From Branchiostoma lanceolatum (lineage: Eukaryota > Chordata > Leptocardii > Amphioxiformes > Branchiostomatidae): DNA of 64,000 bases. The DNA lies in contig NC_089736.1 of assembly GCF_035083965.1 (NCBI RefSeq), forward strand, positions 12,672,207-12,736,206, given 5' to 3'. A program made the position numbers and the translations under genes. Below the pieces are notes generated by a model, which did no database searches, was not told where the DNA came from, and saw nothing but the letters and a program-made list of their open reading frames with translations. This document shows positions 1 through 13,200 of the stretch, one piece after another; within the stretch, counting starts at the first letter, position 1, and every line of letters begins with the position of its first letter.

Positions 1-2092
1 ATCATGACCCTAAAGGTTTCTACTTGGGAGAGAAGTGCGAGTTCTATGCCTCACAGCCGTTGGTAATTGGTTTGGGGGCCGCAGCTGGGGGGCTCCTGTT
101 CATCATCATCATCACCCTGTCCATCTGTCTGTGTTGCCGACGTAAGAAGAAAAACAGCGATTTTGAGAGGTAAATAAAAACTTATATTTGCAATGAACCA
201 GTGACACCATTTGATAATGGACTTTGTAAGCTTATGTAGTTATTATACAGTTCTGTTTAATATAATTGATGTGAAATGGAGATTAAGTTGACATTTGGAC
301 TGTAGTGTGCAATATTTCTTTGTTTACGTTTCTCTCCATATATTTGACATTGTGGCAACCTACATCCCAGCATACATGTAAAAATCCGTACTTATCTATA
401 CTTATATTCCTAGTTGTGGCATAGTTTATTTTCTTTAATATATTTAAGTATTAATTCATTCTTTATATTTCTGTCTAGGCAACGCACCCCCGACCACTCA
501 TACTGGACACCTGATGAGAAGGTACCGATGGCGAAACAGACAGACGACGTCCCTGATGAAATGCCTCTGTACAGGTAAGGTGTATTGTCTAGACATTCGT
601 GTATCCTTCCATTTCCTTGCTGAATGATTACAACATGTGACATCACAACTATGAAATCCAATGTATCTTGTAATACGCACTGAAAATGAACAGAGTGAAT
701 GTCGCGTTTACAAAACTTATGTAGTTGCTTGAAAAACTTTTGTATTAAGTATCTCATTGCCTGGATCTCTAACCCTCATCGACATAGAGTGTATTTCAGT
801 TGCCTCGTATTTGTGTACAAGAAATTGTAGTATAACGTATAGCAATATTTGAGTTGCTCTACAGGTTAATATTTTATTGTCTGTCACCTACTAGTCGTAT
901 CTAGTGTATTGTGTTTGCAGGGGTCACTGTGTCGACTGCAGCATGGCAAAAATACATAGTTTATTATTCTGATATCATAATGTTAAACCTGCAAATGATT
1001 AACTGGCAAGCAGATGAACGTGAGAGTTAAAACAGAAGTTCTTGGCTGGGTAGAAAACAACTAGTATTTTGTTATACGTGTATAATGTGGATTTTGTAAC
1101 GTTCTTTTCCAGCATGGTGAACAAACGACAGAAGTACTCTGACGACAGTTCTGACTTTGAGAAGAACAACCTGACCAGGGCGTCTCGTCTGTCCAGTCGG
1201 GACAACGGTAACCCGTATGCCACGCCCACCAGGGAACGTCCAGCCAATAACAGCTACGGTTATGGAAACCTTCAGACCTTCGGCGGCCGCGACAACCGTG
1301 CATTTGATTGGAAGCCGACTGTTAAGAACGTGCCTGTCAATCACGTGAGTACGGCCTTCGAGTTACATGCAACTTTATTTGCTAGGTTTAGATTTTGGTC
1401 TTGTGGCAGTGTTAAAAAGATCAATTTTATAATATTTCAGAACACAAGTTTATAAGGTTTGCTGTATGAAATTAATTAATACTTTTGTTGCAATCTAGCG
1501 AAGATAAGAGTTACACACTAGAGGCTATTGTATCACAATAAAAAGAGCTAAATTACAAAGTAATTACAAATTACTTACTTTTTAAACTATCACAAGAGGT
1601 AAATTGGGCAAATCATGCACACATTGACATGTTGTTTCTATTGATGATTATTATATATGGTTGATGATTATTATGGTAATGTATAATGTACACACATTTG
1701 TATGTTATTTCTATTGGATATTATTCATGGTTGATATTTATCATGGTTATGTATAATTTTCACACATTTATATGTTATTTCTATTGATTATCATTCATGG
1801 TTGATAAATTAATTATGGTTATGTATAATTTGCATTATGGTTTTCTTTTCTGTTGAAATGGATGGTCACATGGCTTTGTAACGTTAAGAATATATGAATT
1901 TAAAAAAAAACATATCATAAGCCCTCAGGTTGCTAGTTCAAGCATTGATACTATGTCTTGTCTCTCTGAAGATTGTCAAAAACAAACATGTATTGAGATA
2001 GAGCGATGTCAAATCTATCTACTTTATTTTCTACGCAGGAGTACAAACTTCCCCGTGCTCGCCTCTCCACCACCAGTACCAACCAGTGGTGA
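1..2092 (+). CDS. Gene A, 3' part: transmembrane mucin-like protein (EGF end, TM helix, cytoplasmic tail)
   Basis: Last 182 residues of a membrane protein whose 5' part lies outside the window. Exons by splice site and phase: 3-169, 479-574, 1113-1344, 2039-2092 (TGA at 2090). The first exon holds the end of an EGF-like domain (DPKGFYLGEKC), a Gly/Ala- then Ile-rich transmembrane helix at about residues 20-45 ending in CLCC, and a basic stop-transfer run (RRKKK). The tail carries YWTP, DEMPLYS, MVNKRQKY and a C-terminus ending LSTTSTNQW. Exon lengths and phases match genes B and C, so this is the first paralogue of the cluster. The SEA and mucin parts are not visible. The Cys pair after the helix could be palmitoylated and YSMV fits a YxxPhi sorting motif; both are inference. 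Confidence 0.85.
700..783. repeat. Diverged end of the fold-back element family, in a gene A intron
   Basis: The segment ending in TAACCCTCATCGAC resembles the arm-plus-tail end of the elements at 57766-57970 and 59524-60079. It shares an AGTTGCTTGA-like stretch followed by GTATCT-CATTGCCTGGAT. Only one end is recognised here. Confidence 0.45.
1618..1831. repeat. Tandem repeat, about 71 bp x 3
   Basis: Three imperfect copies start near 1619, 1690 and 1760. Each carries ACACAT..ATGTT.TTTCTATTG, then CATGGTTGAT and GGT(A/T)ATGTATAAT. It lies in the last intron of gene A. No coding potential was seen. Confidence 0.65.
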
Positions 2093-4255
2093 TGACCTCA
2101 CTAGGTCAGTGTTTTATCAACTGACTGTTTGAATGTTTACTAAGAAAACAACTTTATCTTTAGTACCCTTAATAGGTATTAATCGTGATACTACTAAGGA
2201 ATCAAGACGCCGTAAGCATTGGAATTCATAAACGTAAAACGTAGCCGTCAGTACGTCACTGGTCAATGTAGACATAGTAGATAGACAAAAGAGTACTTCA
2301 AGGACATTTCAGCAAGCAAGGCACCAGACTGTTGTGGCTGAACTTTTTGGAATTCACGTCATATTACATCATGGTAGCACAGCTTTTCTAACCGAGATGT
2401 TTGCTTGTTTGATTTGTAGGTCCACAACTGACTGACTGATAAGGAAAGAACCTTTGGCCGGCTGCCCCCTTGCGTGTCCACCAAGAACTGCACATTGAAA
2501 TCGCTGCTAAATGCATGCTTGGTCGAGATACTCATCCCTTTCGCGCGTTACATAAGAGTAATCCCCAAAACAACATTCTATGTTCTAAATTTATGAACGT
2601 ATTCCACATTTTGAGTAGTCTATGTCACATATGATAATACAGTTAGGTTCGTTTATACTCTTGCATATAGCAAGACAAATGAACTGTAAAGTCTATTCTA
2701 CACTGGGCAATAGTAGGCTTTCTTGTGCGCAAAAATTATGTGCATTGTACATATCGTAATTGTTAGGGAGGGTTGCTTACTTTGAAAAATAGAAATTGTT
2801 ATGAAGACAACATCGTCAATATAACGTAGACATAGATCATTATGTAACTTTCCTTACTGACTGACAGTTATTTAGTCAATGATGTAGTCATTAGATTTTA
2901 AAGTTTTTTAAATTTTTGTTTTGGTTAATTCTTGTTCGTAGTTTCATTACAACTTAGACATTTTGTATCTGAACACGGCACACACCAAGGCCCTCAAACA
3001 CGGAGTTTCAGACTTAATTGTTTTGGAACTCCTTGCTCAAACGTCGGCACATAACAATATGCATGATGTAAGCATGCTTATTTGTGGACTGTATATTTTC
3101 AATCAAAAATATTCTTGGACAGAGCTGGTGCCTTTTATTAATTAAACACTGTTGATATATATATAATTTTATTGATTCTAAGGAACCGACATGTTGTATT
3201 TTGTATCAGGTCACGTAACACATAAACGTTGCTTGGGAACTAGGCATGTGAACCGACTGTTGTTTGTCTTCGTCATTGTACTGATAACGTTTGGCAGATT
3301 TTACAAAACAGAATAAAACTCCATTAACATTAATCCACCGGGCTACATAAATCCGCCATTGTGAAAGACAGAGAGATCTCTAATACATAACCCACAGGTA
3401 GCCAAGTTTAGATAGACAGGTGTACATTATGATGGCGTGGGGGCGGTATTATGTACCCTGGTGGAATTATGTTAGTATCTGTTACATTGAGAGGTATAGC
3501 AGATTTTAAGGCATTTGAAAATGAATAAATCTTATTTGTAGAAGAGGATCCAAAACGCTTCTCCAGCTTACTCTAGTGTTTCCTTGGACGCACTGAGCAG
3601 TAAATTTCAAAATGCAGACGGATTAATGTTGTAGCCAAATGTACAAACACACGTCGTGTTGCCATTATAATGGAATGTGTACCTTTGATCTTGATAACGT
3701 TGATTTGGTACCATAGGTCCTTTGCTCTCACCAAGGGAAAAAGCATCTGTTATAAACTTAAAGCATGTGGGCATGATTAAAAGTGATTACACAAAACGAT
3801 CTCATTTCGCAGAGCTCATCCATTCTGTCAATAGCGATGCAATCCAACAAGAAAATTGATACCTTTTCTGGGAAAAAATGAAAATGTTCTTCTGTACAAG
3901 TGATGTCCAGTGGTATTTTTGTTTAGATTGGACACAAATAAGGACTGAGCTATTTATAGAAATCTGAAGTGTTGCGATTAGGTCAAGAACAAACTTTCCC
4001 TGGAACTTTGACCAGGATCTCAGGCCACTTTCTAACCGTAAATTTGCCAGACGCGACAATGTTGAACGCAGCGACGACACGACTTCGCGAAAGACTGCAG
4101 TCAACTACTCAGAATCTCGAAGAAACATCAACCACAAGGCTTCTTTTGATACATCGGGAGAGGATATATCATTATAGCAAAGGTGTACAAGCCACAACAA
4201 GTTACAGACGTGTAAGAGTCTGACTGTCGTGAATATCAGAAGAGCTGGAACAGAC
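2093..4255 (+). other. Gene A 3' UTR/flank and gene B upstream region
   Basis: A GT donor (CTAG/GTCAGT, exon end 2104) follows the stop of gene A by 12 bases. A matching acceptor (TTTGTAG/GTCCACAAC) sits at 2418-2419. Genes B and C have the same donor after the stop and B has the same acceptor, so a 3' UTR intron is likely. An AATAAA occurs at 3312. Positions 3188-3291 hold a block also found upstream of gene C and at 26709-26814. Nothing protein-coding is supported; the short ORF at 2963-3145 has no homologue here. Confidence 0.5.
3188..3291 (+). promoter_or_regulatory. Conserved upstream block, copy 1 (before gene B)
   Basis: About 105 bp that align with 18258-18362 and 26709-26814. Shared pieces are TCAGGTC.CG, ACGTTGCT-GG-AA, GTTTGTCTT and TACTGATAACGTT. 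It lies about 1 kb upstream of the gene B start codon. It may be a shared enhancer or promoter part, or simply an unshuffled piece of the tandem duplication. No known factor site is claimed. Confidence 0.4.
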
Positions 4256-7200
4256 ATGGATTACAGGGTGATGTCGGTTCTCTTGGTGATCATACTCGGC
4301 TTACATGGTGAGCAGTATCCAGTTTTAAATTTTAAGCATCATTTCGTTTTATGTGCTAAGATAACTGTTCGTATACTAAATATAAGATAATTCAAGGACG
4401 GCCAAACCAACGTCACCGGTACCTGTATGTTTAGAAATGCATGAAGAGCTCTTCGTCGACTAGTCAACATGTGCTTGGTCACTACGCCTAGCTAATAATT
4501 AGCAACCGATGGCGAGACCTACTCTGTTCATATACGTGGATTAGATATCTGAGATAGCCAACAATAAAGGTAAAAGTAAAATAAATCATCAGTTATAGGA
4601 TGTTTTAAGGAAAAAGAGGTTGGATTGCCTAAATATGTACAGAGAAAACAGACATTAAATAAATATTTGTGATGATAGATGAAAACTAACTGTGTAATGT
4701 CTAAAAAGAATTACAATGGTTGTCTATTCAAAGATGCAATACATATATCTATATGTAGATATAATGTAAATTCCTCACTTTTCTAGCTTTAACAGCAGCC
4801 ACTACGGCCAGCGCCGTCACTTCTACAGCGACCACCACGCCCAACGCCGTCAGTTCTACAGCGGCCACTACTCTTAGCGGTGTCACAACTACAGCGGCCA
4901 CTACGCCCAGCAACGTCACTTCTACAGCGGCCACTACGCCCAGCAACGTCAGTTCTACAGCAGCTACTACTCTTAGCGCCGTCAGTTCTACAGCAGCTAC
5001 TACTCTTAGCGGTGTCACAACTACAGCGGCCACTACGCCCAGCGCCGTCAGTTCTACAGCAGCCACTACTCTTAGCGGTGTCACAACTACAGCGGCCACT
5101 ACGCCCAGCGCCGTCAGTTCTACAGCAGCCACTACTCTTAGCGGTGTCACAACTACAGCGGCCACTACGCCCAGCAACGTCACTTCTACAGCGGTCACTA
5201 CGCCCAGCAACGTCAGTTCTACAGCAGCTACTACTCTTAGCGCCGTCAATTTTACAGCGGCCACTACGCCCAGCACCGTCAGTTCTACAGCGGCCACTAC
5301 GCCCAGCGCCGTCAGTTCTACAGCGGCCACTACTCTTAGCGGTGTCACAACTACAGCGGCCACTACGCCCAGCAACGTCACTTCTACAGCGGTCACAACT
5401 CCCAGCAACGTCAGTTCTACAGCAGCTTCTACTCTTAGCGCCGTCAGTTCTACAGCGGCCACTACGCCCAGCACCGTCAGTTCTACAGCGGCCACTACGC
5501 CCAGCGCCGTCAGTTCTACAGCGGCCACTACTCTTAGCGGTGTCACAACTACAGCGGCCACTACGCCCAGCAACGTCACTTCTACAGCGGTCACAACTCC
5601 CAGCGCCGTCAGTTCTACAGCGGCCACTACGCCCAGCACCGTCAGTTCTACAGCGGCCACTACGCCCAGCACCGTCAGTTCTACAGCGGCCACTACGCCC
5701 AGCAACGTCACTTCTACAGCGGACACTACGCCCAGCACCGTCAGTTCTACAGCAGCTACTACTCTTAGCGGTGTCGACGTCACAACTACAGCGGCCACTA
5801 CGCCCAGCGCCGTCAGTTCTACAGCAGCTACTACTCTTAGCGGTGTCACAACTACAGCGGCCACTACGCCCAGCAACGTCACTTCTACAGCGGCCACTAC
5901 TCTTAGCGGTGTCACAACTACAGCGGCCACTACGCCCAGCGCCGTCAGTTCTACAGCAGCTACTACTCTTAGCGGTGTCACAACTACAGCGGCCACTACG
6001 CCCAGCGCCGTCAGTTCTACAGCAGCTACTACTCTTAGCGGTGTCACAACTACAGCGGCCACTACGCCCAGCGCCGTCAGTTCTACAGCAGCTACTACTC
6101 TTAGCGGTGTCACAACTACAGCGGCCACTACGCCCAGCACCGTCAGTTCTACAGCGGCCACTACGCCCAGCAACGTCAGTTCTACAGCAGCTACTACTCT
6201 TAGCGCCGTCAGTTCTACAGCGGCCACTACGCCCAGCAACGTCAGTTCTACAGCAGCTACTACTCTTAGCGCCGTCAATTTTACAGCGGCCACTACGCCC
6301 AGCACCGTCAGTTCTACAGCGGCCACTACGCTCAGCGCCGTCAGTTCTACAGCGGCCACTACTCTTAGCGGTGTCACAACTACAGCGGCCACTACGCCCA
6401 GCAACGTCACTTCTACAGCGGTCACAACTCCCAGCAACGTCAGTTCTACAGCAGCTTCTACTCTTAGCGCCGTCAGTTCTACAGCGGCCACTACGCCCAG
6501 CACCGTCAGTTCTACAGCGGCCACTACGCCCAGCACCGTCAGTTCTACAGCGGCCACTACGCCCAGCAACGTCACTTCTACAGCGGACACTACGCCCAGC
6601 ACCGTCAGTTCTACAGCAGCTACTACTCTTAGCGGTGTCGACGTCACAACTACAGCGGCCACTACGCCCAGCGCCGTCAGTTCTACAGCAGCTACTACTC
6701 TTAGTGGTGTCACAACTACAGCGGCCACTACGCCCAGCGCCGTCAGTTCTACAGCAGCTACTACTCTTAGCGGTGTCACAACTACAGCGGCCACTACGCC
6801 CAGCGCCGTCAGTTCTACAGCAGCTACTACTCTTAGCGGTGTCACAACTACAGCGGCCACTACGCCCAGCACCGTCAGTTCTACAGCGGCCACTACGCCT
6901 AGCGCCGTCAGTTCTACAGCGGCCACTACGCCCAGCACCGTCAGTTCTACAGCGGCCACTACGTCCAGCAACGTCAGTTCTACAGCGGCCACTACGCCCA
7001 GCAACGTCACTTCTACAGCGGCCACTACGCCCAGCACCGTCAGTTCTACAGCAGCTACTACTCTTAGCGGTGTCACAACTACAGCGGCCACTACGCCCAG
7101 CGCCGTCACTTCTACAGCGGCCACTACGCCCGGCGCCGTCAGTTCTACAGCGGCCACTACTCTTAGCGCCGTCAGTTCTACAGGGGCTACTACTCTTAGC

Positions 7201-10200
7201 GGTGTCACAACTACAGCGGCCACTACGCCCAGCAACGTCACTTCTATAGCAGCCACAACTCTTAGCGCCATTACAACTACAGCGGCCACTTCTCTTAGCG
7301 CCGTCAGTTCTACAGCGGCCACTACGCCTAGCGCCGTCACTTCTACAGCGGCCACTACGCCAACCGCCGTCACTTCTACAGCGGCCACTACGCCCAGCGC
7401 CGTCACTTCTACAGCGGCCAATACGCCAAGCGCCGTCAGTTCTACAGCGGCCACTACGCCAAGCGCCGTCACTTCTACAGCGGCCACTACGCCCAGCGCC
7501 GTCACTTCTACAGCAGCCACTACGCCAAGCGCCGTCAGTTCTACAGTGGCCACTACGCCAAGCGCCGTCAGTTCTACAGCGGCCACTACGCCAAGCGCCG
7601 TCACTTCTACAGCGGCCACTACGCCCAGCGCCGTCAGTTCTACATCGGCCACTACGCCAACCGCCGTCACTTCTACAGCGGCCACTACGCCCAGCGCCGT
7701 CAGTTCTACAGCGGCCACTACGCCCAGCGCCGTGACTTCTACAGCGGCCACTACGCCCAGCGCCGTCACTTCTACAGCGGCCACTACGCCCAGCGCCATC
7801 ACTTCTACACTGGCCACTACGCCCAGCGCCGTGACTTCTACAGCGGCCACTACGCCCAGCGCCGTCACTTCTACAGCGGCCACTACGCCTAGCGCCATCA
7901 CTTCTACACTGGCCACTACGCCTAGCGCCGTGACTTCTACAGCGGCCACTACGCCCAGCGCCGTGACTTCTACAGCGGCCACTACGCCCAGCGCCGTCAC
8001 TTCTACAGCGGCCACTACGCCCAGCGCAATCACTTCTACACTGGCCACTACGCCCAGCGCCATCACTTCTACGCTGGCCACTACGCCCAGCGCCGTGACT
8101 TCTACAGCGGCCACTACGCCCAGCGCCGTCACTTCTACAGCGGCCACTACGCCCAGCGCCGTCACTTCTACAGCGTCCACTACGCCCAGCGCCATCACTT
8201 CTACACTGGCCACTACGCCCAGCGCCATCGCTTCTACAATGGCCACTACGCCCAGCGCCGTCAGTTCTACAGCGGCCACTACGCCCAGCGCCGTGACTTC
8301 TACAGCGGCCACTACGCCTAGTGCCATCACTTCTACAGCGGCCACTACGCCCAGCGCCGTGACTTCTACAGCGGCCACTACGCCCAGCGCCGTCAGTTCT
8401 ACAGCGGCCACTACGCCCAGCGCCGTGACTTCTACAGCGGCCACTACGCCTAGTGCCATCACTTCTACAGCGGCCACTACGCCCAGCGCCATCCCTTCTA
8501 CGGCGGCCACTACGCCCAGCGCCATCACTTCTACACTGGCCACTACGCCAAGCGCCGTTACTTCTACAGCGGCCACTACGCCAAGTGCCGTCACTTCTAC
8601 AGCGGCCACTACGCCAAGCGCCGTCACTTCTACAGCGGCCACTACGACCAGCGCCGTCACTTCTACGGCGGCCACTACGCCCAGCGCCGTCACTTCTACA
8701 GCGGCCACTACGCCCGGCGCCATCACTTCTACACTGGCCACTACGCCTAGCGCCGTGACTTCTACAGTGGCCACTACGCCCAGCGCCATCACTTCTACAG
8801 CGGCCACTACGCCCAGTGCCATCACTTCTACAGCGGCCACTACGCACAGTGCCGTCACTTCTACAGCGGCCACTACGCCCAGTGCCATCACTTCTACAGC
8901 GGCCACTACGCCTAGTGCCGTCAGTTCTACAGCGGCCACTACGCCTAGCGCCGTGACTTCTACAGCGGCCACTACACCCAGCGCCGTGACTTCTACAGCG
9001 GCCACTATGCCAAGCGCCGTCAGTTCTACAGCGGCCACTACGCCCAGCGCAATCACTTCTACAGCGGCCACTACGCCCAGCGCCATCACTTCTACAGCGG
9101 CCACTACGCCCAGCGCCATCACTTCTACAGCGGCCACTACGCCCAGCGCCATCACTTCTACAGCGGCCACTACGCCCAGCGCCATCACTTCTACAGCGGC
9201 CACTACGCCCGGCGCCATCACTTCTACACTGGCCACTACGCCTAGCGCCGTGACTTCTACAGCGGCCACTACGCCCAGCGCCATCACTTCTACAGCGGCC
9301 ACTACGCCCAGTGCCATCACTTCTACAGCGGCCACTACGCACAGTGCCGTCACTTCTACAGCGGCCACTACGCCCAGTGCCATCACTTCTACAGCGGCCA
9401 CTACGCCTAGTGCCGTCAGTTCTACAGCGGCCACTACGCCTAGCGCCGTGACTTCTACAGCGGCCACTACACCCAGCGCCGTGACTTCTACAGCGGCCAC
9501 TATGCCAAGCGCCGTCAGTTCTACAGCGGCCACTACGCCCAGCGCAATCACTTCTACAGCGGCCACTACGCCCAGCGCCATCACTTCTACAGCGGCCACT
9601 ACGCCCAGCGCCATCACTTCTACAGCGGCCACTACGCCCAGCGCCATCACTTCTACAGCGGCCACTACGCCCAGCGCCATCACTTCTACAGCGGCCACTA
9701 CGCCCAGCGCCGTCACTTCTACAGCGGCCACTACGCCCAGCGCCATCACTTCTACACTGGCCACTACGCCAAGCGCCGTGACTTCTACAGCGGCAACTAC
9801 GAACAACGCCGTCACTTCTATAGCGGCCACTACTAACACGGCCACAACGCCTAGCACCGGCAGTACTACATCGCCCACTAAGCCTTATCCTACAGAAAAA
9901 CCCGGTAGGTTTTTGATTTTTTAAATGTCTTTATATACCTGTACTATAATGTTGTTGTGCTTGAACAATTTAACCGACCTGCGAAATCCAAATCATATCA
10001 TATATAGTGCACGAAAAGACCTTTATTAGCAAGTATGATCGGAATTATAAATGGATTGCAATGAAACAATTTTTAGAATGAGCAAGTTTTAACGTCACAT
10101 CTTTCTGTTAAACTGCTGCTCTCTATCACTTCTCCTATCGTTTGCAACTGTTTTACGAAGTCCTATTGTGTTCTTTAGAATCTGAATGTGATAGGGACAT

Positions 10201-13200
10201 TTGATTAAATGAGACAAAGTATGATTCAGTTTTAGCCTGAAAATGCAATGTAGAGCACCACACATTAAGGATAAAGTTACTTTTTTATATTCTATGTCAA
10301 TGGGGTATTTTAAAAATCTCTTTGTTGTCAGAAACACACATACACGTAGGCAATAAACTTGATATGCAAGTTGGTGATGCTTATATGTATAGTTTAATCC
10401 ATGTGTCAGTTGGACACGGCCCTGTAGATTCCATTACCCCATGACACTATCCTGTTTTGAGCTAATTGATGAATTTTTTTGTTTTTGTTATTTCAGATAT
10501 CATTGTGGATCCAGAGCTGCCAGTTACAATTAGTGAGTGGAAATGTTGAGATTTACGATATGTGGAGTAATGAATATAGCTTATTATTGAGGGACGTTTT
10601 GGAATGTTTACATAGTAAAATAATGATTAATACATGTGCCTTACTCGCTAACCTATCAGAAAATGAAGAGAGAGAATCATTAGAATGATGAAATAAAATA
10701 CTATTTACCTCCAGGATACAATGCTCTCTTTTTAAAAATGTATTCAATTGCTTGTTTTCTCTTCATAAGGCCATGTTGATTTGATTAAAATATTGATGAC
10801 ACCCACGTGCGCATCACTTTTCATCCGATTCCAAAAAAAGAAAGGATGCTACCATACTGTAAATCGTAAAAATCAGCTACAAAATGATCAAATACATGCC
10901 GTTAAATGCAAAATAGATATTGGAAAGCGATACTAATGTCGTAGAATGCAAAATATATTCCAAAGTCAAAGAAGAAGAATCTATCATTCGCTGTAGCCGT
11001 ACTCTTTGTGTTTAGTCATTTGTTCAACCTTCCCGATCACATAGATTTCATAATGAATGCAACTTCTCTTTTTGCCAACCTTTTTTTCTTATTCTCATGC
11101 TCGCATCAGTTTTGGGTTCCTCTCAGGATGTCATCCATATAATCAAATCAACATGGCCTAAGTACTGTTTGATCTCTTATTCTCAACAGATGTAACTCAG
11201 ATCCCACAAGCCGTCATTGTCATCGTTGTTGTGAGCTCGTCTATCCAGTTTGAAACGCCATTTGATGACGAGCTGAAGGATCCATTGTCGCCGACATTCA
11301 TAGAATTTGCTAATGACTTTATATCGGAGGTGAGGAATGTGTTCGTAATTCTGTATTATGCAGATAGTTTCATTACGTTAGTTCTTCAGTTCCTTTGCAT
11401 CCTGCCGGACGATCTGTTCAGCGTCGGTGGACTCGTCCGTGGGCGACAAGACAGCTCGATAACTATATGATACTTTATTACACCTTGAGCCTGACAGTGG
11501 CACTAGTTTGAATTGAGGTTGCGAAATAAGAACATTGTTATTGTGGTATTCGCCATTTTTCGATGACTACAAAAATACGTAATTTTGATTTGCTTAATTC
11601 AAAAGCTGGATATAGATGATTAAGTATATTTATCATTCAGATCCTCTATTATCTTAACCATAGACAAGTCCAATGCAGCTTCTCTTCCTGTGGTCCTTAT
11701 CAATAAATATTAACTGGACAAAACTGAATCACACATTAGAACACAACATGTACACTTACAGTATATAAATGAAAAATGATAAAAGAAATGCAAGGCTACT
11801 AGAACTCTATTTGCAAAGTGAACAATATCTAATGACTTAACAGTTTTATACCATTCCAGGTGCTAGACGTTGCGACATTCTGTACCCCCCAAAAATTCTG
11901 AGCATTTGTTCTAAACATCGATAGTCGACTTCTTGTTGTTTTCAATTAAGCTAACCCGTTCATGATCTAACTGATAAATAGGTCAAGCCACTCTACATTG
12001 GAACGGAGGGATTTCAAGGCATAAATGTGACCGGTTTTGAGTAAGTCTATTTTTCTTCATCAAATCATACAAGTATTTTATAATTTCATATCAACCATGT
12101 TTGATATAATCTGTTTTTGAGTTGAGCACCACGTTTGTTAACTGTTTTTTGATAGATATAATATTTGAACCTTGCCTTTGAACAAAAGCTTTAAGAACAC
12201 CAAATATCGTCTAGTGAACAATGATAAATAGGCGCCGGAATTTGACAAGGTGTAAGCTCCACATGCATGCAAAGACAAAAGATGAATGAATAGATCAAAA
12301 AGAAAACGCACAATACAACCTTTTTAGAATTATAGTTCTCAAACAACCACTCAATTAGACAATTTGTTTCTTGAAAATCTGTATTTTAGGCCGGACAGCA
12401 AACCAAGCAAGAAGCGACAGGCCGTGAGCGATGTCACTGTGGTACACTATGAGGTAGACTACGACTACAAAGAGCTACAGAAAGCAGGTGGTATTGACAA
12501 TGTTATCAGCTCCACTGGAATCACAGAGAAAGTCAAAGATGGAACATTGACTGTTGATGGGAAAAGTGCACTTGCTGGGTCTTCCGTACAATACACAAGT
12601 CAAGAAGGTACGGAAAGACAAGGATTGGAATTTATTTAAGAACATTTTCCATGTTGTCACATTCTTTTGGATCTATACTCAGCTTTCGTTTGATACTCCA
12701 TAATGCAGTTTATGAAGCGTTAAATATAAAACGTACAGAATTTTATATAAGCCAGGGAAAATTACTGAGAGTGGTTCTTACTTACTATGTTGAAACGACG
12801 CGCTATGATGCTGAAACATACTAGTATTTACTCTTTCCTTTCAGTTCTTGACAAAGAAGCAGTCGATAAGGTGCTGGAACAGATAAATGAAATTGAGGGA
12901 GGGTTGTGCTCAGTAGTGCAATGTCAACCTGGATATAATCTCACTTGCTCGTCATCAGCCGACGCTACATGTATTTCAATATGCACTGTGGACAAGCACT
13001 ACTGCAAAAACGATGGCCAATGTGTTCACGTGCCAGGCCAAGACGCGTTCTGCAAGTGGGTAACCAATGGATATTTAGTAATCAAAGTTTAAATAAAACT
13101 GACTTAACATACCATGTTTCAAAAGCGTTTATGATAATTGCTATTTACGATTTCTAAATGCAATGGTAAATGATTTTTGAAACCAAATTGATTTTCATGA

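Noticed and set aside
4749-9878. Minus-strand 1709-codon and 1517-codon ORFs and the plus-strand Leu/Gln/Pro ORF 4880-7249 over the gene B array
   Set aside because: Other frames of the 33-bp repeat; only the Thr/Ser/Pro frame joins adjacent exons in phase.
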